A DNA stretch of 64,000 nucleotides from Pseudomonas marginalis (GTDB lineage: Bacteria; Pseudomonadota; Gammaproteobacteria; Pseudomonadales; Pseudomonadaceae). A program made the position numbers and the translations under genes. Positions within the stretch are counted from its first letter, which is position 1; each line of letters begins with the position of its first letter. The notes below the pieces were generated by a model that was not told the origin of the DNA, did not search any database, and saw nothing but the letters and a program-made list of their open reading frames with translations. Location of the stretch: positions 868,001 to 932,000 of the forward strand of contig NZ_FNSU01000003.1 of the NCBI RefSeq assembly GCF_900105325.1, read 5' to 3'. Positions 41,567 to 50,233 of the stretch are shown piece by piece.

Positions 41567-43062
41567 GGCTGGTCTCCCTGATCTTGCAGGCTGAATTTGC
41601 GCCGCAAGAAGTTCGCCGGCGAAGTCGTCAGGTTCTGCAACCACAAGGCATCGTTGCTTGCCTGTTCAGTTTGGACCGCCTTGCTCTTGCCCTTGCCGGC
41701 GGCCTTGTCGAACTTGACCGCATCGGGCTTGACCTCCGGGGCATTGTCCGAGGCGTTTTCGGTGTCCTTTTTCAGCGCCAACGCCAGGGCCAAGTTGGCA
41801 CTCGCTTCGGGGAACTGCGGCTGTTGTTGCAGCGCCTGTTGATAGGCTGCGATGGCGTCGTCGAACTTGAAGCGGCGTACGTGGATATTGCCCCGGTAAA
41901 ACGCAGCTTGCGCGGTGTCGAGTTGGGCAAAAGTCGCCATGGCCAGGTCGTAGTCAGCAGCGTTGTAGGCGGCGATACCTTTCCAGTACGGGTCGACAAA
42001 CAGCGCTGCAGCGTCGGGATAGTGATGGTGTTCAAAGGCCCAGCGGCCTTGTTGGTCGCGGGTGAAGAACGCGTCGGTCAAGGCATTGGCTTCGGCGGGC
42101 GCAGGCTGCAGGAACACCCCCAGCACTAGCACTGCCATCCAGTTCAGGCTCCAGCCCCGGCGCACACTGAAAAACGCCAACAGCAATAGCGGCCAACACA
42201 GCCAGTAACCAGCGTCTTTCCATTGCAGGTTGCGCTGTTGTTCATCGGCGTTCTGGAAATGCTGTTGGGCGTGCAGTTCGACCCAGTCCAAGTCGTCATC
42301 GTTGAGGGTAAGGCTGCCCAACGGCGCATCGGTGGCGGAGGCCAGTTGCTTCAAGGCGCCGGCATCGAAGGTCACGCCAACCGCCAGTACCAGTACCTGC
42401 AATGGGCTGTCCGCCAGGTGTTGTTTGAGCTGCGGCAATTGCGCCAAGTCAGCGCCGTCGGTGATCAGCAACAGGCTACCCGGGGCCTTTTCGGCCGCCA
42501 GCAAACGCTTGGCCTGATCGATCACTCCGGCGACATCCCGCCCGGGCTTGCTGATCAGGTCCGTAGCGAGCGCCTGGATAAAGCTATCCAGCAGCGCCGG
42601 GTCGTCAGTCGGCGGCAATACCAGATGCGCGCTGCCGGCGTATACGATCAACGCGGTTCGTGCACCCTGACGGCGCTGCACCAGGTCTTGCAACTTGTGC
42701 TTTGCGGCTTGTAGCCGGGTGGGCGGCACGTCGGCGGTGTCCATGGACGTTGAAAGGTCGAGGGCGATGATCAGCGGCGCGCGATTTTCCAGGAAGTCGG
42801 GACGGTCCTGTTCCCAAGTAGGCCCGGCACTGGCCAGTGCGCCGAGAATCAGCAGTGAGCTGACCAGATGGACTGGGCGCAGACGATGAGGGTCTGTGGG
42901 TGTCAGCAGTAAATGCGGTAACAGGTGCGGTGCGATATTGCCCCGCAGGCGTCGTTGCAGGTCCTTGCTGCGGCGCCACAGCAGCGGCAGCAACAGGCCA
43001 AGCAACGCCAGCAGCAGCCAGGCCGGGCGCAGGAAGTGGAAGTCACTGAGGTTGAACGCCAT
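41563..43062 (-). CDS. VWA-domain protein with C-terminal TPR repeats (BatB/BatC-like)
   Basis: A 499-residue protein. Two N-terminal helices are followed by a von Willebrand A domain with MIDAS motif DLSTS (102-106) and LLLITDGAD. A second membrane segment (WMAVLVLGVFL) follows, then TPR-like repeats near 350-410 (DDAIAAYQQAL ... EASANLALALAL). A charged low-complexity tail ends with the positive segment KFDKAAGKGKSKAVQ. It combines BatB and BatC functions. Its start lies 20 bases inside the gene before it. Confidence 0.85.
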   Translation of the reverse strand: MAFNLSDFHFLRPAWLLLALLGLLLPLLWRRSKDLQRRLRGNIAPHLLPHLLLTPTDPHRLRPVHLVSSLLILGALASAGPTWEQDRPDFLENRAPLIIALDLSTSMDTADVPPTRLQAAKHKLQDLVQRRQGARTALIVYAGSAHLVLPPTDDPALLDSFIQALATDLISKPGRDVAGVIDQAKRLLAAEKAPGSLLLITDGADLAQLPQLKQHLADSPLQVLVLAVGVTFDAGALKQLASATDAPLGSLTLNDDDLDWVELHAQQHFQNADEQQRNLQWKDAGYWLCWPLLLLAFFSVRRGWSLNWMAVLVLGVFLQPAPAEANALTDAFFTRDQQGRWAFEHHHYPDAAALFVDPYWKGIAAYNAADYDLAMATFAQLDTAQAAFYRGNIHVRRFKFDDAIAAYQQALQQQPQFPEASANLALALALKKDTENASDNAPEVKPDAVKFDKAAGKGKSKAVQTEQASNDALWLQNLTTSPANFLRRKFSLQDQGDQP

Positions 43063-44050
43063 CGCGGACCTCCCGATGGCGCAGTCCCAGGTGTGGCCAC
43101 AACGCGGCGATCAGGTGATACAGCGAGAGTAGCCCGATGGCCGCCGCCAGTGGCATCCAGAACAGGTCACGTTTGGGCTGGTGACTCAGGGTTTTCACCT
43201 GGTGAGGGGTGATCTTGTCCAGGGTGGCGTAGACCTGGTCCAGGGTGTCGCGGTTTTCGGCACGGAAATACCGCCCGCCGGTGGCTTCGGCAATCTGTTG
43301 CAGGGCGCTCAGGTTGACCTTGGACTCACCTGAAGCGCCCGGATCGCCAATGCCGATCGTATGAATTTCCACACCCTTGGCCGCCGCCATCGACGCCGCG
43401 TGGTCGGGCGGGATCGCGCTACTGGTGTCATTGCCGTCGGTGAGCAGGATCAGCACTTTCTCTTGCTCATGGGCCTGGTCCAGCAGCTTCAGGCTCAGGC
43501 CGATTGCATCGCCAATCGCGGTGTTGGGCCCGGCCATGCCGATGCCGCTGTCATCCAGCAGCAGCGACAGGCTGGCGTGGTCCAGGGTCAGCGGTGCCTG
43601 GGGGTAGGCGCCGCTGCCAAACAGGATCAGGCCGATGCGGTCATCGATGCGGCGCTGGATGAAGCCGTGCACCACTTGCTTGACCGCCGCCAGCCGGTCG
43701 ATTTTCTGACCGTTGGCGTCGGTAAAGTCTTGGGTTTCCATGGACTGCGAGATGTCGATGGCCAGCATCAAGTCACGTACCGGCTGTCGGCGTTCGATGG
43801 GTTTTTCGATCCATACCGGACGGGCCGTGGCCAGCACCAGCAAGGTCCAGACCAGCAGGTTGAGCAGCAATTGCAGGCGATTGCTGCGAATGCCGCTGGC
43901 TGACGGCGTCTGGCCCACGGCCCGACTGAGGCTAGCAAAAAAGGGGACGCGCACGGCGCTGCGGGCTTCGCGGTATTCCGGCAGGTAACGGAAGGCGAGC
44001 CACGGCAGCGGCAGCAGGAGCAACAGCCAGGGGTAATCAAGCTGCCACAT
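43043..44050 (-). CDS. VWA-domain membrane protein (BatA-like)
   Basis: A 335-residue protein with two N-terminal helices, a VWA domain with MIDAS motif DISQS (D99, S101, S103) and ILLTDGNDTSS, and a C-terminal helix (FWMPLAAAIGLLSLYHLIAAL). It is BatA-like, thought to bind partners through the metal site at the inner membrane. The start at 44050 was chosen because GGAG lies 8 bases upstream; the longer frame runs into the upstream gene. It overlaps both neighbours. Confidence 0.85.
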   Translation of the reverse strand: MWQLDYPWLLLLLPLPWLAFRYLPEYREARSAVRVPFFASLSRAVGQTPSASGIRSNRLQLLLNLLVWTLLVLATARPVWIEKPIERRQPVRDLMLAIDISQSMETQDFTDANGQKIDRLAAVKQVVHGFIQRRIDDRIGLILFGSGAYPQAPLTLDHASLSLLLDDSGIGMAGPNTAIGDAIGLSLKLLDQAHEQEKVLILLTDGNDTSSAIPPDHAASMAAAKGVEIHTIGIGDPGASGESKVNLSALQQIAEATGGRYFRAENRDTLDQVYATLDKITPHQVKTLSHQPKRDLFWMPLAAAIGLLSLYHLIAALWPHLGLRHREVRDGVQPQ

Positions 44051-44504
44051 GGTGATGCTCCACCCAGGCTTTGCACTGGGCCAACAGCTCTTCACGCTGT
44101 GCACTGGACACATCAGCGGAGCCATACGCCAGGCTCGCCAGTTGACGGCTGAAATCCTCCTGCACAGGCGCACCACCATGGCGCTGCAGGAACGCCTGCC
44201 AGTCGGTACCACTCAAGGTCGGGACACGTTGATGCTCTTCAGGCGCAAGCGGCATCGACAGGGCCACGCGTTTGAGCAGTTCCGGCAATTCCCGCAGGTC
44301 TTCAATCACTTTAAGACGCGCCAGTGCTTCACGGCGATAGGCATTGCGCCGCCAGCGCAGCCAGGCGCGGATGCCCAGCACCAGCAGGGCAATCGCGAGC
44401 AACCCTAGCAGCATCCACCAGCCCCAGGTATGCGGCCAGTAACTGACTGGCGCAGGCAAACCCATCTCCTTGAGTTGTTCGATACTTGGCACATTGGGGT
44501 TCAT
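44037..44504 (-). CDS. DUF4381 membrane protein
   Basis: A 155-residue protein with one helix (WWMLLGLLAIALLVLGIRAWL). A soluble helical domain with RREALARLKVIED, LPELLKRVAL and WQAFLQRHGG follows. These are DUF4381 features, a family found between DUF58 and VWA genes in Bat-type operons. Role unknown; probably part of the same membrane complex. ATGA overlap with the DUF58 gene and a 14-base overlap with the VWA gene show coupling. Confidence 0.85.
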   Translation of the reverse strand: MNPNVPSIEQLKEMGLPAPVSYWPHTWGWWMLLGLLAIALLVLGIRAWLRWRRNAYRREALARLKVIEDLRELPELLKRVALSMPLAPEEHQRVPTLSGTDWQAFLQRHGGAPVQEDFSRQLASLAYGSADVSSAQREELLAQCKAWVEHHHVAA

Positions 44505-45436
44505 CGCCGGGCTCCATTGCGTCGGCCCAATTCATCGCGCAGTTGGTCAATGGCAAGCAGCGCGGTGCTGATCATCAACAGCGGCACCTGGCTGCGGCGC
44601 AGCAGGCTGGCGACGTCCTTGAGCCGACCACCGAGAAAGTCGCCCAAGGGCTGGCGTACCTGGCGTTTCTGTACGGCCAACTCGACCTGCAATTGGCCTT
44701 GGGTGACCATCAGGTGCCCGGTGTCGGGCACGTTCAGCGCCAATGGGTCGTAGACTTGCAGGGCGATCACATCGTTGTGGGCCGACAGTTGCCGCATCAA
44801 TTGCAGGGTGCGGTCATCGGCGCCGGCGAAGTCACTGACGATGCAGATCAGGTGATCATGCCCGGCCAGAGTCAGGCATTGTTGCAGCACCTTGTTGAGT
44901 TTGCCGTCGGCCTCATGGTCCGAGTTACTGGCACTCAGCGCGGTGTTCTGCTCGACGATCCGGCTGCACAGCGTTTCGACCCGTTTGCGGCTGCGCAACG
45001 GTGCCACACTGTCGATGCGCTCATCGTTGAATACCAGGCCGCCGACCCGGTCACCGGCGTTGAACACCATCCACGCCGCCAACGCACCCAACTCAGCTGC
45101 GACGGTTGATTTGAAGCTGCGCACCGAGCCAAAAAACATCGACATGCGCTGGTCGACCACGATAAGCGCCGGTCGGTCGCGCTCCTCCGTAAAGGTTCGG
45201 ACCACCGGTTTTCCGGTGCGCAGCGAGGCGCGCCAGTCCAGATGACGTAGATCATCGCCGGGCTGGTAGCGACGCAGTTCGTCGAAGTTCAAGCCGCGCC
45301 CACGCAACCTCGAGGCATGGTTGCCGGCAAGGATGCTGCCTTGGGGCTGGCGCGCGACAAAACTCAGGCCACGGGTCTGGAACTGCAAGGCCATCAACTG
45401 GCCGAGGGACACGTAGACCAGGCCGTCGGCGTTCAT
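44501..45436 (-). CDS. DUF58-domain protein
   Basis: A 311-residue protein with a DUF58 core in which G-x-E/D-F-x-E-x-R-x-Y reads GLNFDELRRYQPGDDLRHLDW. It is followed by a VWA-like Rossmann fold with VVDQRMSMFFGS. DUF58 proteins always travel with MoxR ATPases and Bat genes and are thought to link the ATPase with VWA partners. The start overlaps the MoxR stop (ATGA). No signal peptide or helix is evident, so it is cytosolic. Confidence 0.9.
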   Translation of the reverse strand: MNADGLVYVSLGQLMALQFQTRGLSFVARQPQGSILAGNHASRLRGRGLNFDELRRYQPGDDLRHLDWRASLRTGKPVVRTFTEERDRPALIVVDQRMSMFFGSVRSFKSTVAAELGALAAWMVFNAGDRVGGLVFNDERIDSVAPLRSRKRVETLCSRIVEQNTALSASNSDHEADGKLNKVLQQCLTLAGHDHLICIVSDFAGADDRTLQLMRQLSAHNDVIALQVYDPLALNVPDTGHLMVTQGQLQVELAVQKRQVRQPLGDFLGGRLKDVASLLRRSQVPLLMISTALLAIDQLRDELGRRNGARR

Positions 45437-46407
45437 GCCGGAATCGCCACTTTGTCCAGCACGCGGTCCAGCACCTGATCGACGGTTACGCCATCTGCCA
45501 CCGCGTCGTAGCTCAATTGCAGGCGATGGCGCAGCACCGGATGCGCCACTGTGCGCACGTTGTCCGGGGTGACGAAGGCCTGGCCTTGCAGCCAGGCATC
45601 GGCGCGGGCGGCGCGGTCCAGGCCGATGCCGCCACGGGGGCTGGCGCCGAGGCTGATCCAGCGCGCCAGATCGGCGTCGTAATCGGCGGGATGGCGAGTG
45701 GCGTTGATCAGGTCGATCAGGTAGCGGTCGATGGCGGGGGACACCTGGATCGCGCTGACCTCCTTGCGGGCAGCGAAGATCACCTCGGGCGAGAGGGTGA
45801 AGCCCTGGGTCGTCGCCGTGGCGACGTGTTGTTCTTCTTCGCGCAGCAGGCGCAGCACCTGGCTTTCGTTTTCGGCGCTGGGGTAATCCAGCAGGACCTT
45901 CATCAGGAACCGATCCATCTGTGCTTCGGGCAGTGGGTAGGTGCCTTCCTGTTCGATGGGGTTTTGGGTGGCGACCACGATAAACAGCTCGGGCAGCGGA
46001 TGGCTGGCGCCGGCCACAGTGATCTGGCGTTCCTCCATGGCTTCGAGCAGGGCGGCCTGGACTTTGGCCGGGGCACGGTTGATTTCATCGGCAAGAATCA
46101 GGTTGCCGAACAAGGGGCCCGGCTGGAAGCGGATCTGGTTCTGGCCGTCCACTTGGTGCAGCACCTCGGCGCCGGTGATGTCTGAGGGCAACAGGTCGGG
46201 GGTGAACTGGATACGGCTCATCTTCGCATCCAGGTGCCGGGCCAGGGCCTTGACGGTGCGGGTCTTGGCCAGCCCTGGCAGGCTTTCCAGCAGCAAGTGA
46301 CCGTTGGCCAGCAGGCCGATCAGGATCTGCCGGATCACTTGGTCCTGGCCGAGTACGCTTTCAGCGATGCTGGCTTGCAGGGCGGTTAAATCTTCGAGCG
46401 CTGTCAT
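45433..46407 (-). CDS. MoxR-family AAA+ ATPase
   Basis: A 324-residue ATPase. Walker A reads ESLPGLAKT (41-49; most members have GxPG). Walker B is LILADEINRA, sensor 1 ATQNPIEQEGTYPLPEAQMDRF and sensor 2 RHRL. MoxR proteins are chaperone-like ATPases that act on VWA/DUF58 proteins, encoded just downstream. The ATG at 46407 has AAGGA 8 bases upstream; the ATG at 46416 touches that site. It starts 25 bases after the Pro/His-rich gene. Confidence 0.92.
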   Translation of the reverse strand: MTALEDLTALQASIAESVLGQDQVIRQILIGLLANGHLLLESLPGLAKTRTVKALARHLDAKMSRIQFTPDLLPSDITGAEVLHQVDGQNQIRFQPGPLFGNLILADEINRAPAKVQAALLEAMEERQITVAGASHPLPELFIVVATQNPIEQEGTYPLPEAQMDRFLMKVLLDYPSAENESQVLRLLREEEQHVATATTQGFTLSPEVIFAARKEVSAIQVSPAIDRYLIDLINATRHPADYDADLARWISLGASPRGGIGLDRAARADAWLQGQAFVTPDNVRTVAHPVLRHRLQLSYDAVADGVTVDQVLDRVLDKVAIPA

Positions 46408-46431
46408 CACAATCATCCTTGAAACGGTGGG

Positions 46432-47022
46432 TCACCAGGGCGCGGCGACCACGATGTACTGCACGGAGCTGCCGACGTATTGCGGCTGGTACCACGTGGA
46501 CCCGCAGTGCTGGTAAGCCACGCCATTGGCGATCACCGAGACGCAATCCACCGGAACCGTGGCAACGCGGGTGCCGATGGCGAGGATGGTCGCCGTGGTC
46601 GCGCCGATCACGGCGGCGGTGGCCCACGGGTGGTACCAGTCATCCCCGTGGGGTGGCGGAGGTGGTGGCGGTGGTGGCGGCATCGGGTAAGGATGCGGCC
46701 CCGGTTGTGGCCCGGGTCCCGGATAGGGATGTGGGCCAGGTTCTGGATGTGGTCCCGGTCCTGGATACGGATGTGGACTTGGCTCGGGGTGCGGACCTGG
46801 CTGAGGATGGGGCTGCGGATGCGGCTCCGGGTGTGGGGGCATCGGCCGGGGCGCGGGCATCGGGTGCGGTGCAGGCATCGGCGGCCGGTAACCGCCGCCG
46901 CCATGGGGCACCACAAACGTCCTCGCGCCGCCACCGCCCCGCAGTTGCCACGCTTGGGCGGCCAACGGGTCGAACAGCGTCAGCAGCAAACTCGCGGTCA
47001 GCACCGCCGCTGTGCTTTTCAT
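46432..47022 (-). CDS. Secreted Pro/His-rich repeat protein
   Basis: A 196-residue protein with a signal peptide (cleavage after LAAQA). Residues 47-125 are a low-complexity stretch of PHP, PGPGP and PQP units ending in ten prolines, encoded at about 46648-46884. A hydrophobic segment (WATAAVIGATTATILAIGT) follows, and the end includes CVSVIANGVAYQHCGSTWY with two cysteines. The repeats could bind metals or span the cell wall; no function is known. It starts with an ATGA overlap of the DUF2092 gene and heads into the MoxR operon. Confidence 0.8.
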   Translation of the reverse strand: MKSTAAVLTASLLLTLFDPLAAQAWQLRGGGGARTFVVPHGGGGYRPPMPAPHPMPAPRPMPPHPEPHPQPHPQPGPHPEPSPHPYPGPGPHPEPGPHPYPGPGPQPGPHPYPMPPPPPPPPPPHGDDWYHPWATAAVIGATTATILAIGTRVATVPVDCVSVIANGVAYQHCGSTWYQPQYVGSSVQYIVVAAPW

Positions 47023-47771
47023 GGCTGTTCTCCCTGAGGCTCCAACTGTTGCAGGGGGACCGCACGGGCGCCGGCCGGTGGGGTGAATTCAAAGTCGGCA
47101 GGCTTGGCCGGCCTGTTGAGCTGCCACTGGTAATTGACGGTGTGCCGCGGATGTTCGGCGGTGTCGCGGCGGCTGATCACCAGTCGGCACGGCAGCGGCT
47201 GCGAGCCTTGGCGAATCCACAACTGCCAGTCGATGTCCGGCTGGCGGTAGGCGTAATGAGTGCAGGCCTGGCCGTCGATGGTTTCGCTGCCGATCAGCAC
47301 GGCGTTGCTGATGCCCACCTCCTTGGCGGTGCCGGGATTCCAGCGGAATAGGTCCGACAGGGGCAACTCGATGCCGTAGCGTTCGCTCAACTGATCAAGC
47401 AGCGCGCCGATGTTTGCTGGGGCCGCCTGGTTGGCGAAATAGCCGCTGCGGCTGTCGTACAGCGTGAAACTCTTGCCGTTGTAGAACAGACTGCGGCGCG
47501 AACCGTCGCTTTCCACCGAGACTTGCAGTTTGTCCGGCTGCATCGCCGCGAGACGGGTCTGGTGGCTGAATTCGATGGTCTGACCGTTATCCAGCACCTG
47601 GTCGGTATGGCTGTGGGCGTCGATGCGAAACTGCTGCAGGCTGCGCAGGTAGCCGCCCATCTGCTCCAGGGCTGTCACGGCCTTGGGTTCAAGTTCGTCG
47701 GCCCAGGCCGCAGTATGGGCACCGAATATCAGTCCGATCAACAAAACGCGTGTGCAATGAAAACTGCGCAT
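47019..47771 (-). CDS. DUF2092 periplasmic protein
   Basis: A 250-residue protein with a signal peptide (LIFGAHTAAWA) and a LolA/LppX-like fold typical of DUF2092. Features are VTALEQMGGYLRSLQQFR, PDKLQVSVESDGSRRSLFYNG and DWQLWIRQGSQPLPCRLVI. Members are periplasmic lipid-carrier-like proteins of unknown role. It is the first gene of the operon read on the minus strand down to the sulfatase. No clear promoter was found in the 92 bases upstream. Confidence 0.8.
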   Translation of the reverse strand: MRSFHCTRVLLIGLIFGAHTAAWADELEPKAVTALEQMGGYLRSLQQFRIDAHSHTDQVLDNGQTIEFSHQTRLAAMQPDKLQVSVESDGSRRSLFYNGKSFTLYDSRSGYFANQAAPANIGALLDQLSERYGIELPLSDLFRWNPGTAKEVGISNAVLIGSETIDGQACTHYAYRQPDIDWQLWIRQGSQPLPCRLVISRRDTAEHPRHTVNYQWQLNRPAKPADFEFTPPAGARAVPLQQLEPQGEQP

Positions 47772-47863
47772 GGCGCACCTCGTTCAAAGCATGAGGATAT
47801 TGTTAAGGCTCACGCCAACGCTGCCGAGCAAGCCGGCGCACAGGGACGCACAAACGCGCGTGT

Positions 47864-48769
47864 TCACCAGACGTACTGCAGGCGGAAGGTCCAGGTGTTC
47901 ACGTCGGGTGAGCCGGTGCGCTCGGAAACAGTGTCGGAGTAGGCAAGCAGCCCCCCGAACTGCGGCGTCAGCATAAAGCCAAGGCTGGTGCCCAGCAGGC
48001 CGTTTTCCTGCTTGTTGTCCTGCCAGTCGCCGTCGATCCTGCTTTCGCCGCCACGATTGTAGGTAGCGTCCAGCGAGACCCAGAGTGCGCGGTTGATGGT
48101 GTAGCTGTAGTGGCCTTCAATGGCATACAGGGGCTTTTGTTCCAGCTTGCTGTCGCCGTGGTAATCCTTGTTGTCGCCGAACAACGACACGTAGGTGTTG
48201 ATTTCCAGCCAGGTTGGGCCAATGGGAGTACCAAAGCCGATTTCTGGCTTGAACACCCAGCGATTGGAGCCGATGTTGATGATGCGGTCCTTGTCGTAAT
48301 CGCCGGTAGGCATCGTCAGCCAGACGGCGCCGGTGAGGAATGTCTCGGGCGTCCAGTTGGCAAATTCCGCGGCGGTCAAGGCGGGACCGCCGAAGAAGTT
48401 GTGGGCAAACACGACCTGGGTATCACCCATACCGCCGTTGTGCTTGGTGCCGCTGAAGAATTGCGCGTTGTCGAACGACGCCGAAATATCGGCGTAGGGT
48501 TGGATGAACTGGATCGCGCTGTTTCGCCCGTCAATGCCAAATGAACGGGCGTAACGAAACAGATAGAGATCGGCATTCAACGACAGGCCGGTGATCGGCA
48601 GCGAGGTGTCGATCGGTGTGTTGGTATCCAGCCGGTTGTAGTAGCCGAAGACCATGTTCAGATCCGTCGGGGTGTTTTGCCAATCCCTGGCATTGTCGGC
48701 AGACCCTATCCCAGGCATCAGTGCCAGCGTGGCAGCGGTAATCGCACTCAGTTGACGACGTGAAACCAT
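47864..48769 (-). CDS. Phenol_MetA_deg-type outer-membrane protein
   Basis: A 301-residue protein with a signal peptide (LALMPGIGSA). Repeated amphipathic strands end in the aromatic LQYVW terminus typical of outer-membrane barrels. NMVFGYYNRLDTN, TGAVWLTMPTGDYDKD and PEIGFGTPIGPTWLE match the transporter family linked to phenol meta-cleavage (SphA/MetA). It may act as a hydrophobic-substrate channel. The downstream gene is separated by 92 bases; the upstream gene is a DUF1254 protein. Confidence 0.85.
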   Translation of the reverse strand: MVSRRQLSAITAATLALMPGIGSADNARDWQNTPTDLNMVFGYYNRLDTNTPIDTSLPITGLSLNADLYLFRYARSFGIDGRNSAIQFIQPYADISASFDNAQFFSGTKHNGGMGDTQVVFAHNFFGGPALTAAEFANWTPETFLTGAVWLTMPTGDYDKDRIINIGSNRWVFKPEIGFGTPIGPTWLEINTYVSLFGDNKDYHGDSKLEQKPLYAIEGHYSYTINRALWVSLDATYNRGGESRIDGDWQDNKQENGLLGTSLGFMLTPQFGGLLAYSDTVSERTGSPDVNTWTFRLQYVW

Positions 48770-48820
48770 GGCTCTACTCCTTGTAAATACCTGATGTCAG
48801 GTGTGCTATGTGATCAGGCG

Positions 48821-50221
48821 CTATTTGATCGGTGTGAGCGGTGGTAGCTTCCATTGCCCGCTACCTACTTCAGGCTTAGGCAGGTAAATGCGCAATATGG
48901 CGTAGAACGGACCGGGTGGTGCTGGCAGCCAATTGCTTTGTTCGGCTTTCGGTGGCTCGTGGTGCGCGACCAGCAGCGTGAGGCCGCCATCCGCGTCGAG
49001 CTTGAAGTTGGGTAACATCCGCGAATTGAGCAGGTAGCGTTTCTTCAGGTTGGGCACCAGCAGCTTGGTCTTGGCGTCGTACATGGTCAGTGACCAGAAC
49101 GCGTCGGCGGGTGGCAACTGATCCTTGGCGAAGTGCAGGGTGTAACTGTGACGTGCACCGTTGACCGGTTTGCCTTCACTGTCGACGAAATAACCGAGGT
49201 AGGCAGCTTCATCGGTGGAGTTGCCGAAAATGCCCATGTTGGCGCCAGCGTAGCGGTATAGGTAATTGTTCTGCAGGTGATCGCGGCTGCCGAACAATTC
49301 ACCGCTCGGCACCTGATGGGTGTCGACCTTGTCTTTCTTGAACGCGGCAAACTCGGCCTTGCCGTCGGCAATCCCATCTTCCAGGGCTTTGCGTTGCTCA
49401 ACCGTCAGGGCCTTGAGGTCAAACGGTTTGCCCGCCTTGACGCCGATCTTGGCAAAACGCGCCAGCACGTCTTTCTCACTGTCCTGAGGGGCTGCGTAAC
49501 CCAGCATGAAGTTCAGGTAGCGGAACAAGTGGATGCTGTCGCTCATATTGGGTGTTGGCCTGGGCCAGGCAATCCTCGGCGGCTTAGTGGGTTTTGGTTG
49601 GTTCACATAGTGGCTGAGGGTCTGGACTTTGTAGCCGCTTTGGACCAGCTTGACCTTGCCCAGGTCCTTGTCATCGAACAATTGCGTGCGGTACAGCGCG
49701 TAGGCGATGTTGCTTTCGCTGTGCACCACACGGTCTATCTCGCTGGGCTGCTGACCTGTCCAGTTGGGACCGGCGATCAGGTAGTGGCCACCGTTGTTGC
49801 CAGTGCTGCGGGTACCCAGGTAGCCGAAGTTCTGCGTGTAGAGGTCGATCAACTGCACCGAGTAGTAGCGGTTATCCTCAATCTTCGGCAGAGTCAGCAC
49901 CACCGGCTCGGCGCGCAGGTCCAGCCAGACGAAGGAGTAGGGCGTGTCGGAGTTCGGCGTGACGAATGCAGTGTCTTTCGGCGTGAACACCTGCGCGGTA
50001 TTGCCGATATGGTTGAACGGCGCCTTGAAGTTCGGTCCGGTCTTGTCGACGGCCTGGGTGTAGAGGGTCTTGTACATCTCTACCACCGGGAAGCCATAGA
50101 GGTAGGCTTCCTTGGCGATGGCCCGGGCTTCACTCGGGGTTGCGGTGAAGTCGGCCCAGGTGCAGGTACTCATGAGAATCGAGAGGCTCGCCAACAGCAG
50201 TCGCGTCGGTGTTCGAATCAT
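48821..50221 (-). CDS. DUF1254/DUF1214 periplasmic protein (second copy)
   Basis: A 466-residue protein with a signal peptide (LASLSILMSTCTWA), an N-terminal DUF1254 domain (AYLYGFPVVEMYKTLY, NSDTPYSFVWLDLRAEPVVL) and a C-terminal DUF1214 domain (YFVDSEGKPVNGARHSYTLHF, FWSLTMYDAKT). The enzyme activity of this family is not settled. AAGGACG gives the ribosome binding site. It follows a homologous gene with a 12-base gap, so they are probably a tandem, diverged duplication. Confidence 0.87.
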   Translation of the reverse strand: MIRTPTRLLLASLSILMSTCTWADFTATPSEARAIAKEAYLYGFPVVEMYKTLYTQAVDKTGPNFKAPFNHIGNTAQVFTPKDTAFVTPNSDTPYSFVWLDLRAEPVVLTLPKIEDNRYYSVQLIDLYTQNFGYLGTRSTGNNGGHYLIAGPNWTGQQPSEIDRVVHSESNIAYALYRTQLFDDKDLGKVKLVQSGYKVQTLSHYVNQPKPTKPPRIAWPRPTPNMSDSIHLFRYLNFMLGYAAPQDSEKDVLARFAKIGVKAGKPFDLKALTVEQRKALEDGIADGKAEFAAFKKDKVDTHQVPSGELFGSRDHLQNNYLYRYAGANMGIFGNSTDEAAYLGYFVDSEGKPVNGARHSYTLHFAKDQLPPADAFWSLTMYDAKTKLLVPNLKKRYLLNSRMLPNFKLDADGGLTLLVAHHEPPKAEQSNWLPAPPGPFYAILRIYLPKPEVGSGQWKLPPLTPIK

Positions 50222-50233
50222 GTTGTTGCGTCC

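Noticed and set aside
46648..46884. Repeated GC-rich units, considered as CRISPR
   Set aside because: No unique spacers; the repeats encode Pro/His units inside a secreted protein.
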